Shown: piece after piece, positions 15,958 to 22,975 of the stretch | How positions within the stretch are numbered: position 1 is the stretch's first letter | Layout of the letters: each line of letters begins with the position of its first letter | NCBI GenBank assembly: GCA_027491115.1 | Contig: JAIXWV010000025.1 | Location: 1-43,701 of the forward strand | Length of the DNA stretch: 43,701 bases | Direction: 5' to 3' | DNA from: Pseudomonadota bacterium | GTDB lineage: Bacteria; Bdellovibrionota; UBA1018; CAIMNF01 | Program-made: the position numbers and the translations under genes | Notes under the pieces: model-generated | The model's input: the letters and a program-made list of their open reading frames with translations, nothing else | The model's database searches: none | What the model was told of the DNA's origin: nothing

Positions 15958-15986
15958 ATTTTAACGCGCCGCGTTAAATGTGTCAA
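15958..15986 (-). promoter_or_regulatory. near-consensus promoter of the secreted protein
   Basis: TTGACA (15981-15986), 17-bp spacer, TAAAAT (15958-15963). The -35 is perfect and the -10 differs from consensus at one base. The spacer is filled by a 19-bp palindrome. Confidence 0.75.
15960..15978. promoter_or_regulatory. operator-like palindrome in promoter spacer
   Basis: TTTAACGCG-C-CGCGTTAAA: perfect 9-bp arms around one central base, lying exactly between -35 and -10 of the minus-strand promoter and about 20 bp from the divergent symporter promoter. Binding of a dimeric repressor here would exclude RNA polymerase. The regulator is not in the window. Confidence 0.65.
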
Positions 15987-15994
15987 GTTGAAGA

Positions 15995-16023
15995 TTGTCT
16001 CTCACTCCTCTTTCCGCTACGCT
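15995..16023 (+). promoter_or_regulatory. candidate promoter for the symporter gene
   Basis: TTGTCT (15995-16000), 17-bp spacer, TACGCT (16018-16023), then 6 nt to the ATG at 16030. Confidence 0.4.
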
Positions 16024-16029
16024 CCGCGC

Positions 16030-17250
16030 ATGTTCCGTAAAATCAAGCTGACGACCTGGATTTTCATCGCACTCATTCTCGGTTTTCTGGTGGGGCACTA
16101 CCTTCCGGGGTGGGCCCCGGCATTGAAGCCGTTCCGGACGCTGTTTTTGAACGGCGTGAAGTGCATCATCGCGCCACTGATCTTCGCTTCTATCGTGCTT
16201 GGGATCAGCTCCGCCGGTTCGGTCAAAGGACTCGGTAAGACAGGGGTTCGGGCCATCGTTTACTTCGAGTTGGCCACGACCCTGGCGCTCGCAGTCGGAC
16301 TTTTCATGGTGAACTGGCTCCGTCCCGGTGACGGGCTCTCACTCGGAAACGGAGTTTCCGAAATCGTGGACAAGGCCCGTCAGACGCCGCTCACATTTAG
16401 CGGTTTCTTCGAACACCTGTTGCCCACCAATTTCGCAGAAGCGATCGTGAAGGGCGACGTCCTCCAGATCGTCCTGTTTTCCTCATTGTTCGGAGTGGCA
16501 GTGTTGCTCTCCGGAGAAAAAGCAAAGCCCATTCTGCAATTTTGTGAGGGCTTGAACGAGGTGATGTTCAAGTTCACAGGCCTCATCATGTCCTTGGCTC
16601 CGATCGGTGTCGGTGCGGCAGCCGCGACCTCCGTGGCCGATCACGGGATCGGCGTGATGATTCCGATGCTGAAGCTCGTCGGCACCCTTTATCTGGCTCT
16701 CCTGATCTTCGTGGTGTTGGTGCTCGTGCCGGCCATGGTTTACGCGCGGGTGAAGATGAAGCCGTTCCTCAAAGAGATTCGCCCCTCGTTGCTCCTCGCG
16801 TTCGCCACCACATCCAGTGAAAGCGCCTATCCCTCGGCTCTCGAGTCGCTGGACAAAATGGGGGTCAAAAAGCGGATCTCGAGTTTTGTGTTGCCTCTCG
16901 GTTACTCGTTCAATCTCGACGGATCGACGCTTTATCTGGCCATCGCTTCGGTTTTTGTGGCTCAAGCGGCCGGGATCGAACTTTCGCTCGGAACCCAGTT
17001 GACGATGATGCTCACACTCATGCTGACCACCAAAGGCGTGGCAGCGGTGCCGCGGGCCTCCATTGTGGTGCTTTCCGGAACGCTCACCGCATTCGGACTT
17101 CCGCTCGAGGGCATCACGCTCATCCTCGGAGTGGATGAATTCATGGACATGGCCCGCACCACGGTCAATCTCTTCGGCAACTGTGTCGCCACTTTGGTGG
17201 TATCCCGTTGGGAAGGGGAGGCGCTCAGCGAGGGATTCGAGCAGGCTTGA
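16030..17250 (+). CDS. sodium/proton-dicarboxylate or glutamate symporter (DAACS family, GltP/DctA-like)
   Basis: 406 residues with about eight TM helices plus two re-entrant loops. Hairpin loop 1 reads TTSSESAYPSALESL (the Ser-rich motif), TM7 LPLGYSFNLDGSTLY, hairpin loop 2 GVAAVPRASIVVLSGTL, and TM8 DEFMDMARTTVNLFGNCVAT, where the Asp and Asn bind cation and substrate. The window cannot decide between C4-dicarboxylates and glutamate/aspartate. The start at 16030 fits the family N-terminus; the upstream open frame overlaps the divergent promoter region. It ends 2 nt before the convergent zinc-ribbon gene. Confidence 0.9.
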   Translation: MFRKIKLTTWIFIALILGFLVGHYLPGWAPALKPFRTLFLNGVKCIIAPLIFASIVLGISSAGSVKGLGKTGVRAIVYFELATTLALAVGLFMVNWLRPGDGLSLGNGVSEIVDKARQTPLTFSGFFEHLLPTNFAEAIVKGDVLQIVLFSSLFGVAVLLSGEKAKPILQFCEGLNEVMFKFTGLIMSLAPIGVGAAAATSVADHGIGVMIPMLKLVGTLYLALLIFVVLVLVPAMVYARVKMKPFLKEIRPSLLLAFATTSSESAYPSALESLDKMGVKKRISSFVLPLGYSFNLDGSTLYLAIASVFVAQAAGIELSLGTQLTMMLTLMLTTKGVAAVPRASIVVLSGTLTAFGLPLEGITLILGVDEFMDMARTTVNLFGNCVATLVVSRWEGEALSEGFEQA

Positions 17251-17252
17251 GT

Positions 17253-17723
17253 TCAGGCCGGCTTGCCGGCATGGATCAGGGTCTTGATGTCCATCTTGAA
17301 CAACACTTCGACCTTGTTCGGGAACACGAGCTTTTGGATGATGCCTTCACCGAAAACCGGGTGTTTGATGCGATCACCGGCCAGGAAAGCCTGATCCGCC
17401 CCGTATTCTTTCATGGCTGAGGTGGAAGCGTTCATCTGGCGCATCCACTCGAGCTCCACCGGTACGGTCTTCTCTTCCTTCACCTCGCGGGGAGCGCGGG
17501 CGGTCCGGGTGGTGCTTCCGGGGCTTCCGCGACTGGGAGCGATTCCGCCGGGTTCTTTGACCCCGCGCTTCGGCTTGAAATTGTGCTCGCTTTTGCAGGT
17601 CCTGCACATCACGCGGGCCGGAACAGATCCGACCATCGACATGATCATGTGTCCGAGATCCATTTTACAGCGGGTGCAGTAACAGACAGTATCCTTGCCA
17701 ACCGAGAGTGCCGGGGTGTTCAT
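17253..17723 (-). CDS. zinc-ribbon protein with C-terminal UvrD/PcrA-like Tudor module
   Basis: 156 residues, cytosolic. Residues 14-43 hold two CxxC knuckles (CTRC and CRTC), predicting one structural zinc. A basic, Gly/Ser/Pro-rich linker (about 48-85) follows, then a helical stretch, then residues 115-152: AGDRIKHPVFGEGIIQKLVFPNKVEVLF..IKTL. This last block matches the pattern of the Tudor-like module at the C-terminus of UvrD/PcrA helicases (GDRV.H..FGEG.V....KV.V.F....KTL), which contacts RNA polymerase and repair proteins. It is divergent from uvrC (34 bp apart). The function is not established; a repair or transcription accessory role is inferred. Confidence 0.7.
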   Translation of the reverse strand: MNTPALSVGKDTVCYCTRCKMDLGHMIMSMVGSVPARVMCRTCKSEHNFKPKRGVKEPGGIAPSRGSPGSTTRTARAPREVKEEKTVPVELEWMRQMNASTSAMKEYGADQAFLAGDRIKHPVFGEGIIQKLVFPNKVEVLFKMDIKTLIHAGKPA

Positions 17724-17757
17724 ATATTGGGATTTAGGATACCTTGAATCGGTCTGG

Positions 17758-19470
17758 ATGAGCACCGAAAAACGCCCCGAGAATAAATCGCGTCTCTTGC
17801 AGGAAGCCAAAAAACTGGCGACCTCGCCCGGCGTTTACCTGATGAAGAACGCCTCGGGAGACATCCTGTATGTTGGGAAGGCGAAAAGCCTGAAGGCGAG
17901 GGTCACCTCGTATTTCCAACCCGTGATCCACGAACATCCCCGGACCGAGTTGTTGTTGACCAACGTGGAAACCTTTGAGGTGATCCACACCGGAACCGAG
18001 AACGAAGCGCTTGTTCTCGAGTGCACGCTGATCAAGCGATACAAACCCAAATTCAACATCCGCCTCAAAGACGACAAGCACTACCCGTATCTGCGGGTAT
18101 CGATGGTGGAGCGGTTTCCACGGATCGAGTGGACCCGCAAGGTGAACGAGAGCAAGGCCCGCTATTTCGGTCCGTTTCCTTCGAGTTTCGCCGCACGGAT
18201 CACCTTGCGACTGCTGACCGAGTCTTTCAAGCTCCGGGATTGTTCCGACAACACCTTCTCTCACCGCTCGAGGGCGTGCATCCTGCATCAAATGGGACAA
18301 TGTTCGGCTCCCTGTGTGGGTGCGGTGAACGAGGAGGAATACAAAAATCAGGTGGACGAGGCCTTGCTGGTGCTGGAGGGAAAGGGCGCGGAATTCCTCG
18401 ATGCGCTCCGCGAGCGTATGGCAACTGCAGCGGCTGAAGAACGTTACGAAGAGGCCGCGATCATCCGGGACCAGATCCAGGCTGTCGAGATCGTCTCGCA
18501 GACCCAGTCGGTGATCGACGCCGATACCCGGCTCGACCAGGATGTGTTCGCATTCGAGCAAAAAGAGGGGATTGCTCATGGGGTCGTCCTCCAGGTCCGG
18601 AGTGGCAAACTCCTCAGCGTAAAACACTACGATGTGCAGAATTTCGACGGTTCTCTCGGGCCGGATTCGATTCTGTATGACTTCCTCTCGCAACATGTGA
18701 TCCTGATGCAAGAGGGGAGCGATCTCACGCAGGCGAAAGAGATTCTGGTCGCCCAGCTTCCGAGCGATCACGAACTGCTCGAAAGCGCACTCGGAGTCAG
18801 GATCCGTCTCCCCGAGTCAGAGGTCCAAAAACAACTCGTCAACGTGGCCCGGACCAATGCCAAACTCGCGGTCGAAAGCGCGAAGCGTGAAGGCGCCGGG
18901 CACGGAATCGGTGCTCTTGAAGAGGTCCAGGAAAAGCTCGGACTCGAGAAGCTTCCGAGACGGATCGAGTGCTATGACATTTCAAACACGCAGGGTGAGG
19001 ACTCAGTGGCCTCGCGGGTGGTGTTCATCGACGGAGCTCCGGACAAGAATCTCTACAGACGATACAAGATCAAGACAGTGAAGGGCGCGAACGACTTCGC
19101 ATCCATGCGCGAAATCTTCGACAGGCGTTTCTCGAAAATGGACCTCGGAGCCGGAAACGAAAAGCCCGATCTGGTCATCGTCGACGGGGGTAAGGGCCAG
19201 CTGGCCCAGGCCAAAGCGATCTTCGAGGATCTCGGGATCCAAGGAGTGGATCTGGTCGGTCTCGCCAAGGCCAGAACGGAACGAGATTTCAAGTCCAAGG
19301 AAGTGGTGAGCTCGCAAGAACGGATCTTCATCCCGAACCGGGTGAATCCCGTCCCGCTCTATCCCCATACGCGGGCCTACAAGCTCCTCACTCATGTGAG
19401 GGACGAGGCGCACCGTTTCGCCATCACCTTTCACCGGTCACTTCGCGACAAGCGGAGCATCCGGGGTTGA
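17758..19470 (+). CDS. uvrC: excinuclease ABC subunit C, lacking the C-terminal HhH domain
   Basis: 570 residues. GIY-YIG nuclease domain at the N-terminus (GVYLMKNASGDILYVGKAKSLKARV), Cys-rich centre (CILHQMGQCSAPC), UVR domain binding UvrB (about residues 205-240), and the RNase-H-like endonuclease domain (IECYDISNTQGEDSVAS, DLVIVDGGKGQL, HTRAYKLLTHVRDEAHRFAITFHRSLRDK). It makes the 3' and 5' incisions in nucleotide excision repair. The protein stops right after RDKRSIRG, where other UvrC proteins continue for about 50 residues with a tandem helix-hairpin-helix DNA-binding domain. No such sequence is found in the other frames downstream. ATG 17758 fits the family start. Confidence 0.93.
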   Translation: MSTEKRPENKSRLLQEAKKLATSPGVYLMKNASGDILYVGKAKSLKARVTSYFQPVIHEHPRTELLLTNVETFEVIHTGTENEALVLECTLIKRYKPKFNIRLKDDKHYPYLRVSMVERFPRIEWTRKVNESKARYFGPFPSSFAARITLRLLTESFKLRDCSDNTFSHRSRACILHQMGQCSAPCVGAVNEEEYKNQVDEALLVLEGKGAEFLDALRERMATAAAEERYEEAAIIRDQIQAVEIVSQTQSVIDADTRLDQDVFAFEQKEGIAHGVVLQVRSGKLLSVKHYDVQNFDGSLGPDSILYDFLSQHVILMQEGSDLTQAKEILVAQLPSDHELLESALGVRIRLPESEVQKQLVNVARTNAKLAVESAKREGAGHGIGALEEVQEKLGLEKLPRRIECYDISNTQGEDSVASRVVFIDGAPDKNLYRRYKIKTVKGANDFASMREIFDRRFSKMDLGAGNEKPDLVIVDGGKGQLAQAKAIFEDLGIQGVDLVGLAKARTERDFKSKEVVSSQERIFIPNRVNPVPLYPHTRAYKLLTHVRDEAHRFAITFHRSLRDKRSIRG

Positions 19471-19484
19471 AAGTGAGGATCGGA

Positions 19485-19550
19485 TCAGGCGAGCAGAATG
19501 CGGCCGTGACCGGCCAGCAGTTGCTGGATCAATTTCTTCAAATGACGCAT
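19485..19550 (-). CDS. candidate 21-residue basic peptide gene
   Basis: A short frame starting MRHLKKLIQQLL and ending GRILLA, amphipathic and basic, in the gap between uvrC and the cystathionine gene. It is preceded by TTGTAA, a 17-bp spacer and TGC-TAGTTT, ending 6 nt before the ATG, which is the same leaderless arrangement seen at several larger genes here. Codon choice is like the neighbours. There is no homologue I can name; it could also be a chance ORF. Confidence 0.35.
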   Translation of the reverse strand: MRHLKKLIQQLLAGHGRILLA

Positions 19551-19556
19551 GCCCCA

Positions 19557-19585
19557 AAACTAGCAGGGGTCCTGCTTCCTTACAA
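19557..19585 (-). promoter_or_regulatory. candidate promoter for the 21-residue peptide
   Basis: Reverse strand TTGTAA (19580-19585), 17-bp spacer, extended -10 TGC-TAGTTT (hexamer 19557-19562), 6 nt to the ATG. Confidence 0.4.
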
Positions 19586-19647
19586 GCGTTAACTGGGCAA
19601 AGTCCGACGATCTTTATGGGTTGCGCAGCGCGTCAGGGTCTTGGGGT

Positions 19648-20808
19648 TCAATCCAGAGCCTGCTTGAGGTCTTCCATCAGATCCTGGACGTCCTCGATTC
19701 CCACACTGATCCGGATCAGCGTATCCGCGATCCCGAGGGCCTTCCGGTTTTCCGCCGGCACTGAAGCATGGGTCATGATTGCGGGGTGTTCGATTAGGGA
19801 TTCAACTCCTCCGAGCGACTCGGCCAGAGTGAAGAGGCGGGTGCGTTCCATGACCCGCTTTGAATCCTCGAGGGTGCCCCGGATGACAAATGAGATCATT
19901 CCCCCGAAACCGCTCATCTGACGTTTCGCCAGCTCGTGCTGGGGGTGGGAGGGGAGTCCTGGATAAATCACTTTTTCCACCTTCGGATGCTTCTCCAGGA
20001 ACCGAGCGATCGCAAATGCGTTCTGTTCGTGTTCCTTCATGCGAACATGAAGGGTCTTCAGTCCCCGCATCACCAGGAAGCAATCCTGTGGGCCGGGGAT
20101 GGCGCCGACCGCATTCTGCAGGTATTTGAGTTCTTTGTAGAGCGCATCGTGGTTCGTGACGAGCACCCCGCCGACGACATCGCTGTGTCCGTTCATGTAC
20201 TTGGTCACAGAATGGATCACCACATCGGCTCCCAGGTCCAAGGGACGCTGGAAGTAGGGGCTCATGAAGGTGTTGTCCACGATACTGAGCAAACCGCGGG
20301 AGCGGGCAAGTTTGGCCAGGGCGGCAATGTCGAAAATCTTCAACATGGGGTTGGTGGGGCTCTCGATCCAGAGCATCTTGGTCTCGGGCAGGATCGCAGC
20401 CTCGACTTTGGAGAGATCGCCCAGATCCATGAAGGTGAACCGTATGCCGAAGCGGGTGAGGACCTTGTCGAATAGGCGGAAGGTTCCTCCGTACACGTCA
20501 TCCGAGCAGATCACGTGATCTCCCGACTTGAGGCTGTGCAGGAGGGTATCGATGGTTGCCAGACCGGAAGAAAAAGCCAGGGCGTACTTACCGTTCTCGA
20601 GAGCGGCGACGCACTCCTGGTAGGCGGTCCGGGTGGGGTTGTCGGTCCGGGCGTACTCGTACCCGGTGTGTTGTCCCGGAGAAGTTTGCGCGAAGGTGCT
20701 CGTCTGATAAATGGGGACCATCACCGCGCCTGTACGGGGATCAGGGGCCTGACCCGCATGAATGGCTTTGGTTCCGAAACCGGCTGCTTTCGACTCTGTT
20801 GATTTCAT
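19648..20808 (-). CDS. cystathionine gamma-synthase/gamma-lyase, PLP-dependent
   Basis: 386 residues. Cys/Met-metabolism PLP family: GFGTKAIHAGQ start, YEYARTDNPTRTAYQECVAALE, FSSGLATIDTLL, IESPTNPMLKIFDI, DNTFMSPYFQRPLDLGADVVIHSVTKYMNGHSD (the Lys binds PLP), and SLGGVESLIEHPA. Family members either make cystathionine from an acylated homoserine (MetB) or cleave it to cysteine (gamma-lyase); the motifs do not separate these. The start overlaps the gshA stop by 4 nt (ATGA), so cysteine supply to glutathione synthesis, i.e. gamma-lyase activity, is the better guess. Confidence 0.9.
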   Translation of the reverse strand: MKSTESKAAGFGTKAIHAGQAPDPRTGAVMVPIYQTSTFAQTSPGQHTGYEYARTDNPTRTAYQECVAALENGKYALAFSSGLATIDTLLHSLKSGDHVICSDDVYGGTFRLFDKVLTRFGIRFTFMDLGDLSKVEAAILPETKMLWIESPTNPMLKIFDIAALAKLARSRGLLSIVDNTFMSPYFQRPLDLGADVVIHSVTKYMNGHSDVVGGVLVTNHDALYKELKYLQNAVGAIPGPQDCFLVMRGLKTLHVRMKEHEQNAFAIARFLEKHPKVEKVIYPGLPSHPQHELAKRQMSGFGGMISFVIRGTLEDSKRVMERTRLFTLAESLGGVESLIEHPAIMTHASVPAENRKALGIADTLIRISVGIEDVQDLMEDLKQALD

Positions 20809-22094
20809 TTGCCCTGAGTATCCCTGAGTTCCCGTGCCGCCGCAAGGGCCGAGAGCTTGCCGATCACCCCGTACACCGCCTCGAGGTGGGGAAATTCCTC
20901 GGAATTCCCGTCGTTCAAGCTGTCGCTTAGATCTTTGAAGCACAGCTTCTTGAAGAACATGCCTTGGCTGTTCAGATTGTCCATGTCGTCCCGCTCGGAA
21001 TTGGCGCGGATGAACCCGCCGATGAGTTCGCTCCCCATCATGTACACCACCGGCTCCGAGGTCGAGCCGTCCGTGGTCAGGGTCGTCGGGATGCCTTCCT
21101 GGATCAGCACCCGGTCGATGCGGCTTTTGTTTTTCCCCATGCTCATCTTGTTCCGGGTCCGGCGGTTCATGGTCTTCAATTCTTCGATCGAATGGATCAC
21201 CATGATCCCCATTCCGTAAGTACCGGAATCGTTCTTGATGAACAGGGCGGGTTTCCGTTCCATTCCCCGTTTGGCGTATTCGGCTTTGACTGAATCGAGC
21301 ATGCGCTCCGACTCGGAAATGACCCGGTCCAGACCCGCATCCGTTCCGAAGTCGACACCGTCGATCGGACTGCTCCCGATCTGGATGCGCCAAGGATCGA
21401 TGCCGATCATTTGGGCGAATTCACCTGCAAGAAGATTGTAGTGCTTGAAGTGATCGCTTTTTTTCCGTTTGAACCAACCCAGTTCGGGAGAAGGCATCAC
21501 CGGCTGAGACAGCCCGAACAGTCCGTCGGGGCGACCCGCGGAGAAATCGTTGTTGAGGAGGATCCAATCGGGGTTGAATCCGTTCGAGAGTGTGGCTCTT
21601 CCGTTCACAATCAACAGCGGATATTCATGGATGGTCTGTTCGCTCGCCGACTTGAGCGTGTACTCCTGTGGGTCCGAACCGTAGCGTCCGAATGCGGTCT
21701 CGAATCCGGCCTCCTCGAGAATCCGTGCCAGGTGATGGAGATTCTCGAGATAGAACCGGTTTTCGGTGTGGTTCTCGGGAACGATCAGGATCTTCTCCGG
21801 AACCGTGCTCCCGAGGATTCCCGCTATTTTACCGATCTGGTCTTTGAAGATGGCCGGAGCACAACCGAGATCGATCTCGCAAATGTTGTTGAAACCGGCC
21901 GGAAAAAGATTGCAGTCGACCGGGGCGATCTTGTCTCCTGAGTCCCGGAGATCGACCGAACAGTAAAACGCTGGAGGGGTCTCGCGGAAGCGGGACTCGA
22001 ACCAATCCGAGACCTCACGCCTTTTTTCGAATACGGCGTGAGCGATTTGATTTTTTAGGCTGGTAGGGCCGGTAGCACTTTTCGAGTTCGACAT
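20805..22094 (-). CDS. gshA: glutamate-cysteine ligase, ATP-grasp-like GshA type
   Basis: 429 residues. The sequence fits the non-classical GshA family known from Acidithiobacillus and other proteobacteria: VDLRDSGDKIAPVDCNLFPAGFNNICEIDLG near the N-terminus, LLNNDFSAG, FIKNDSGTYGMGIMVI, VLIQEGIPT, and GGFIRAN. It forms gamma-glutamylcysteine from glutamate and cysteine with ATP, the first step of glutathione synthesis. The glutathione-using grxD also lies in this window. The 5' end overlaps the upstream TPR gene by 80 nt in another frame, which is unusual; the conserved part begins too early for a much later start. Confidence 0.85.
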   Translation of the reverse strand: MSNSKSATGPTSLKNQIAHAVFEKRREVSDWFESRFRETPPAFYCSVDLRDSGDKIAPVDCNLFPAGFNNICEIDLGCAPAIFKDQIGKIAGILGSTVPEKILIVPENHTENRFYLENLHHLARILEEAGFETAFGRYGSDPQEYTLKSASEQTIHEYPLLIVNGRATLSNGFNPDWILLNNDFSAGRPDGLFGLSQPVMPSPELGWFKRKKSDHFKHYNLLAGEFAQMIGIDPWRIQIGSSPIDGVDFGTDAGLDRVISESERMLDSVKAEYAKRGMERKPALFIKNDSGTYGMGIMVIHSIEELKTMNRRTRNKMSMGKNKSRIDRVLIQEGIPTTLTTDGSTSEPVVYMMGSELIGGFIRANSERDDMDNLNSQGMFFKKLCFKDLSDSLNDGNSEEFPHLEAVYGVIGKLSALAAARELRDTQGK

Positions 22095-22956
22095 GGATTC
22101 CTTTGGAGAACTCGAAGGTGGCCTTCAAGTCTTTCCGGATCTTCTCTTTCAAAAAAGAATCGATCCTCATTTTTTCAATCTCATGGTTCAAGCCCGTGAA
22201 GGACTCGCACCATTCTTTCAGTATGGCGGTATCGGCAACCTGCAGGGCTTCGGTGAGAGCTGACTTGAAGCACAGGTTTTTCTGGCCGAAGTAATCGAGG
22301 AGTTCACTTTCGTCGAATGCCTTGTCTTTCAGCAGATGGGTGAGGGTGCAGTGTCTCAATGAAAACACCATCCTGTAGCCCGGTAATTGTGCTGAAAGAG
22401 CGGTATCAGGGGCGGACTTCAAGTGTTCTTCCAGTCGATCGAGTTCCTCTTCGGCGGACTGGAACTGTTTGTCTTCGAGGAGGCTTTGGAACCGGATGGA
22501 GCGTGCCAGGCCGGTTTGTTTGGGATCGGGTTTTGATTTGAGCAATTCGTCTGCCAAAACCCGTGCGTGCAAATGATCCTTCAGTTTCAGTTTGGCTTCT
22601 GCTGCATAGGATCGCATCCGGTTCAAATCGATGGATTCCCAAGGTTGATTCAGGCATTCCCCCGCGTGCCGGTAAGCCTCGGCGGTTCGTCCCTCTGCCA
22701 TCAATGCGGATACTAGTTGGAAATAAGCGTCCTTCAGGCCGGAATGGGAGGGGTAACGTTCCACGAAGCGCGATAAGGACCGGATCGCAGCCGGACGATC
22801 GTGCTTTTCCAGAGCGGTTTTTCCCTCCTTGAGAAGGAATGCGGCCTCTTCTCCGTTCCTCGGACCCGGATCGGGGTTTCCAGTTTCGCCCCTTGCCGGA
22901 CTCATCGGGGTCAGCAGCACTAAAGCCCAGAAAAGGAGTGGAATTTTGGATCCCAT
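22015..22956 (-). CDS. secreted TPR-like repeat protein of unknown function
   Basis: 313 residues. N-terminal signal peptide (about residues 1-23, ending PARGETG), then helical repeats: AAFLLKEGKTALEKHDRPAAIRSLSRFVERYP and AYFQLVSALMAEGRTAEAYRHAGECL look like TPR units. Cysteines are scattered in the C-terminal half (HCTLT, NLCFKS, EWCESF, EKCYRP). The tail is very basic (KKSNRSRRIRKKA). Presumably periplasmic scaffolding. It shares 80 nt with gshA and is divergent from the glycosyltransferase gene with a 19-bp gap. Confidence 0.75.
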   Translation of the reverse strand: MGSKIPLLFWALVLLTPMSPARGETGNPDPGPRNGEEAAFLLKEGKTALEKHDRPAAIRSLSRFVERYPSHSGLKDAYFQLVSALMAEGRTAEAYRHAGECLNQPWESIDLNRMRSYAAEAKLKLKDHLHARVLADELLKSKPDPKQTGLARSIRFQSLLEDKQFQSAEEELDRLEEHLKSAPDTALSAQLPGYRMVFSLRHCTLTHLLKDKAFDESELLDYFGQKNLCFKSALTEALQVADTAILKEWCESFTGLNHEIEKMRIDSFLKEKIRKDLKATFEFSKGIHVELEKCYRPYQPKKSNRSRRIRKKA

Positions 22957-22975
22957 AGTTTAGCTTGAGCCTAAC

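Noticed and set aside
15948-15986. 13-residue upstream start for the secreted protein (ATG 15986)
   Set aside because: The codons overlap the TTGACA/TAAAAT promoter and the palindrome; a start upstream of its own promoter is unlikely and ATG 15947 gives a clean signal peptide.
17724-17757. Leaderless promoters for uvrC and the zinc-ribbon protein
   Set aside because: -10-like TATCCT/TAGGAT sequences exist in the 34-bp gap, but neither has a -35 at proper spacing nor sits 6-8 nt from a start codon.
19471-19620. Frameshifted uvrC remainder encoding the HhH domain
   Set aside because: None of the three forward frames shows the GIGPKR/GI hairpin pattern, so there is no evidence for a frameshift.
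20809-21393. 195-residue N-terminal extension of the cystathionine enzyme
   Set aside because: The extra segment lies wholly within gshA in another frame, and the family N-terminus begins at 20808 with an ATGA overlap.
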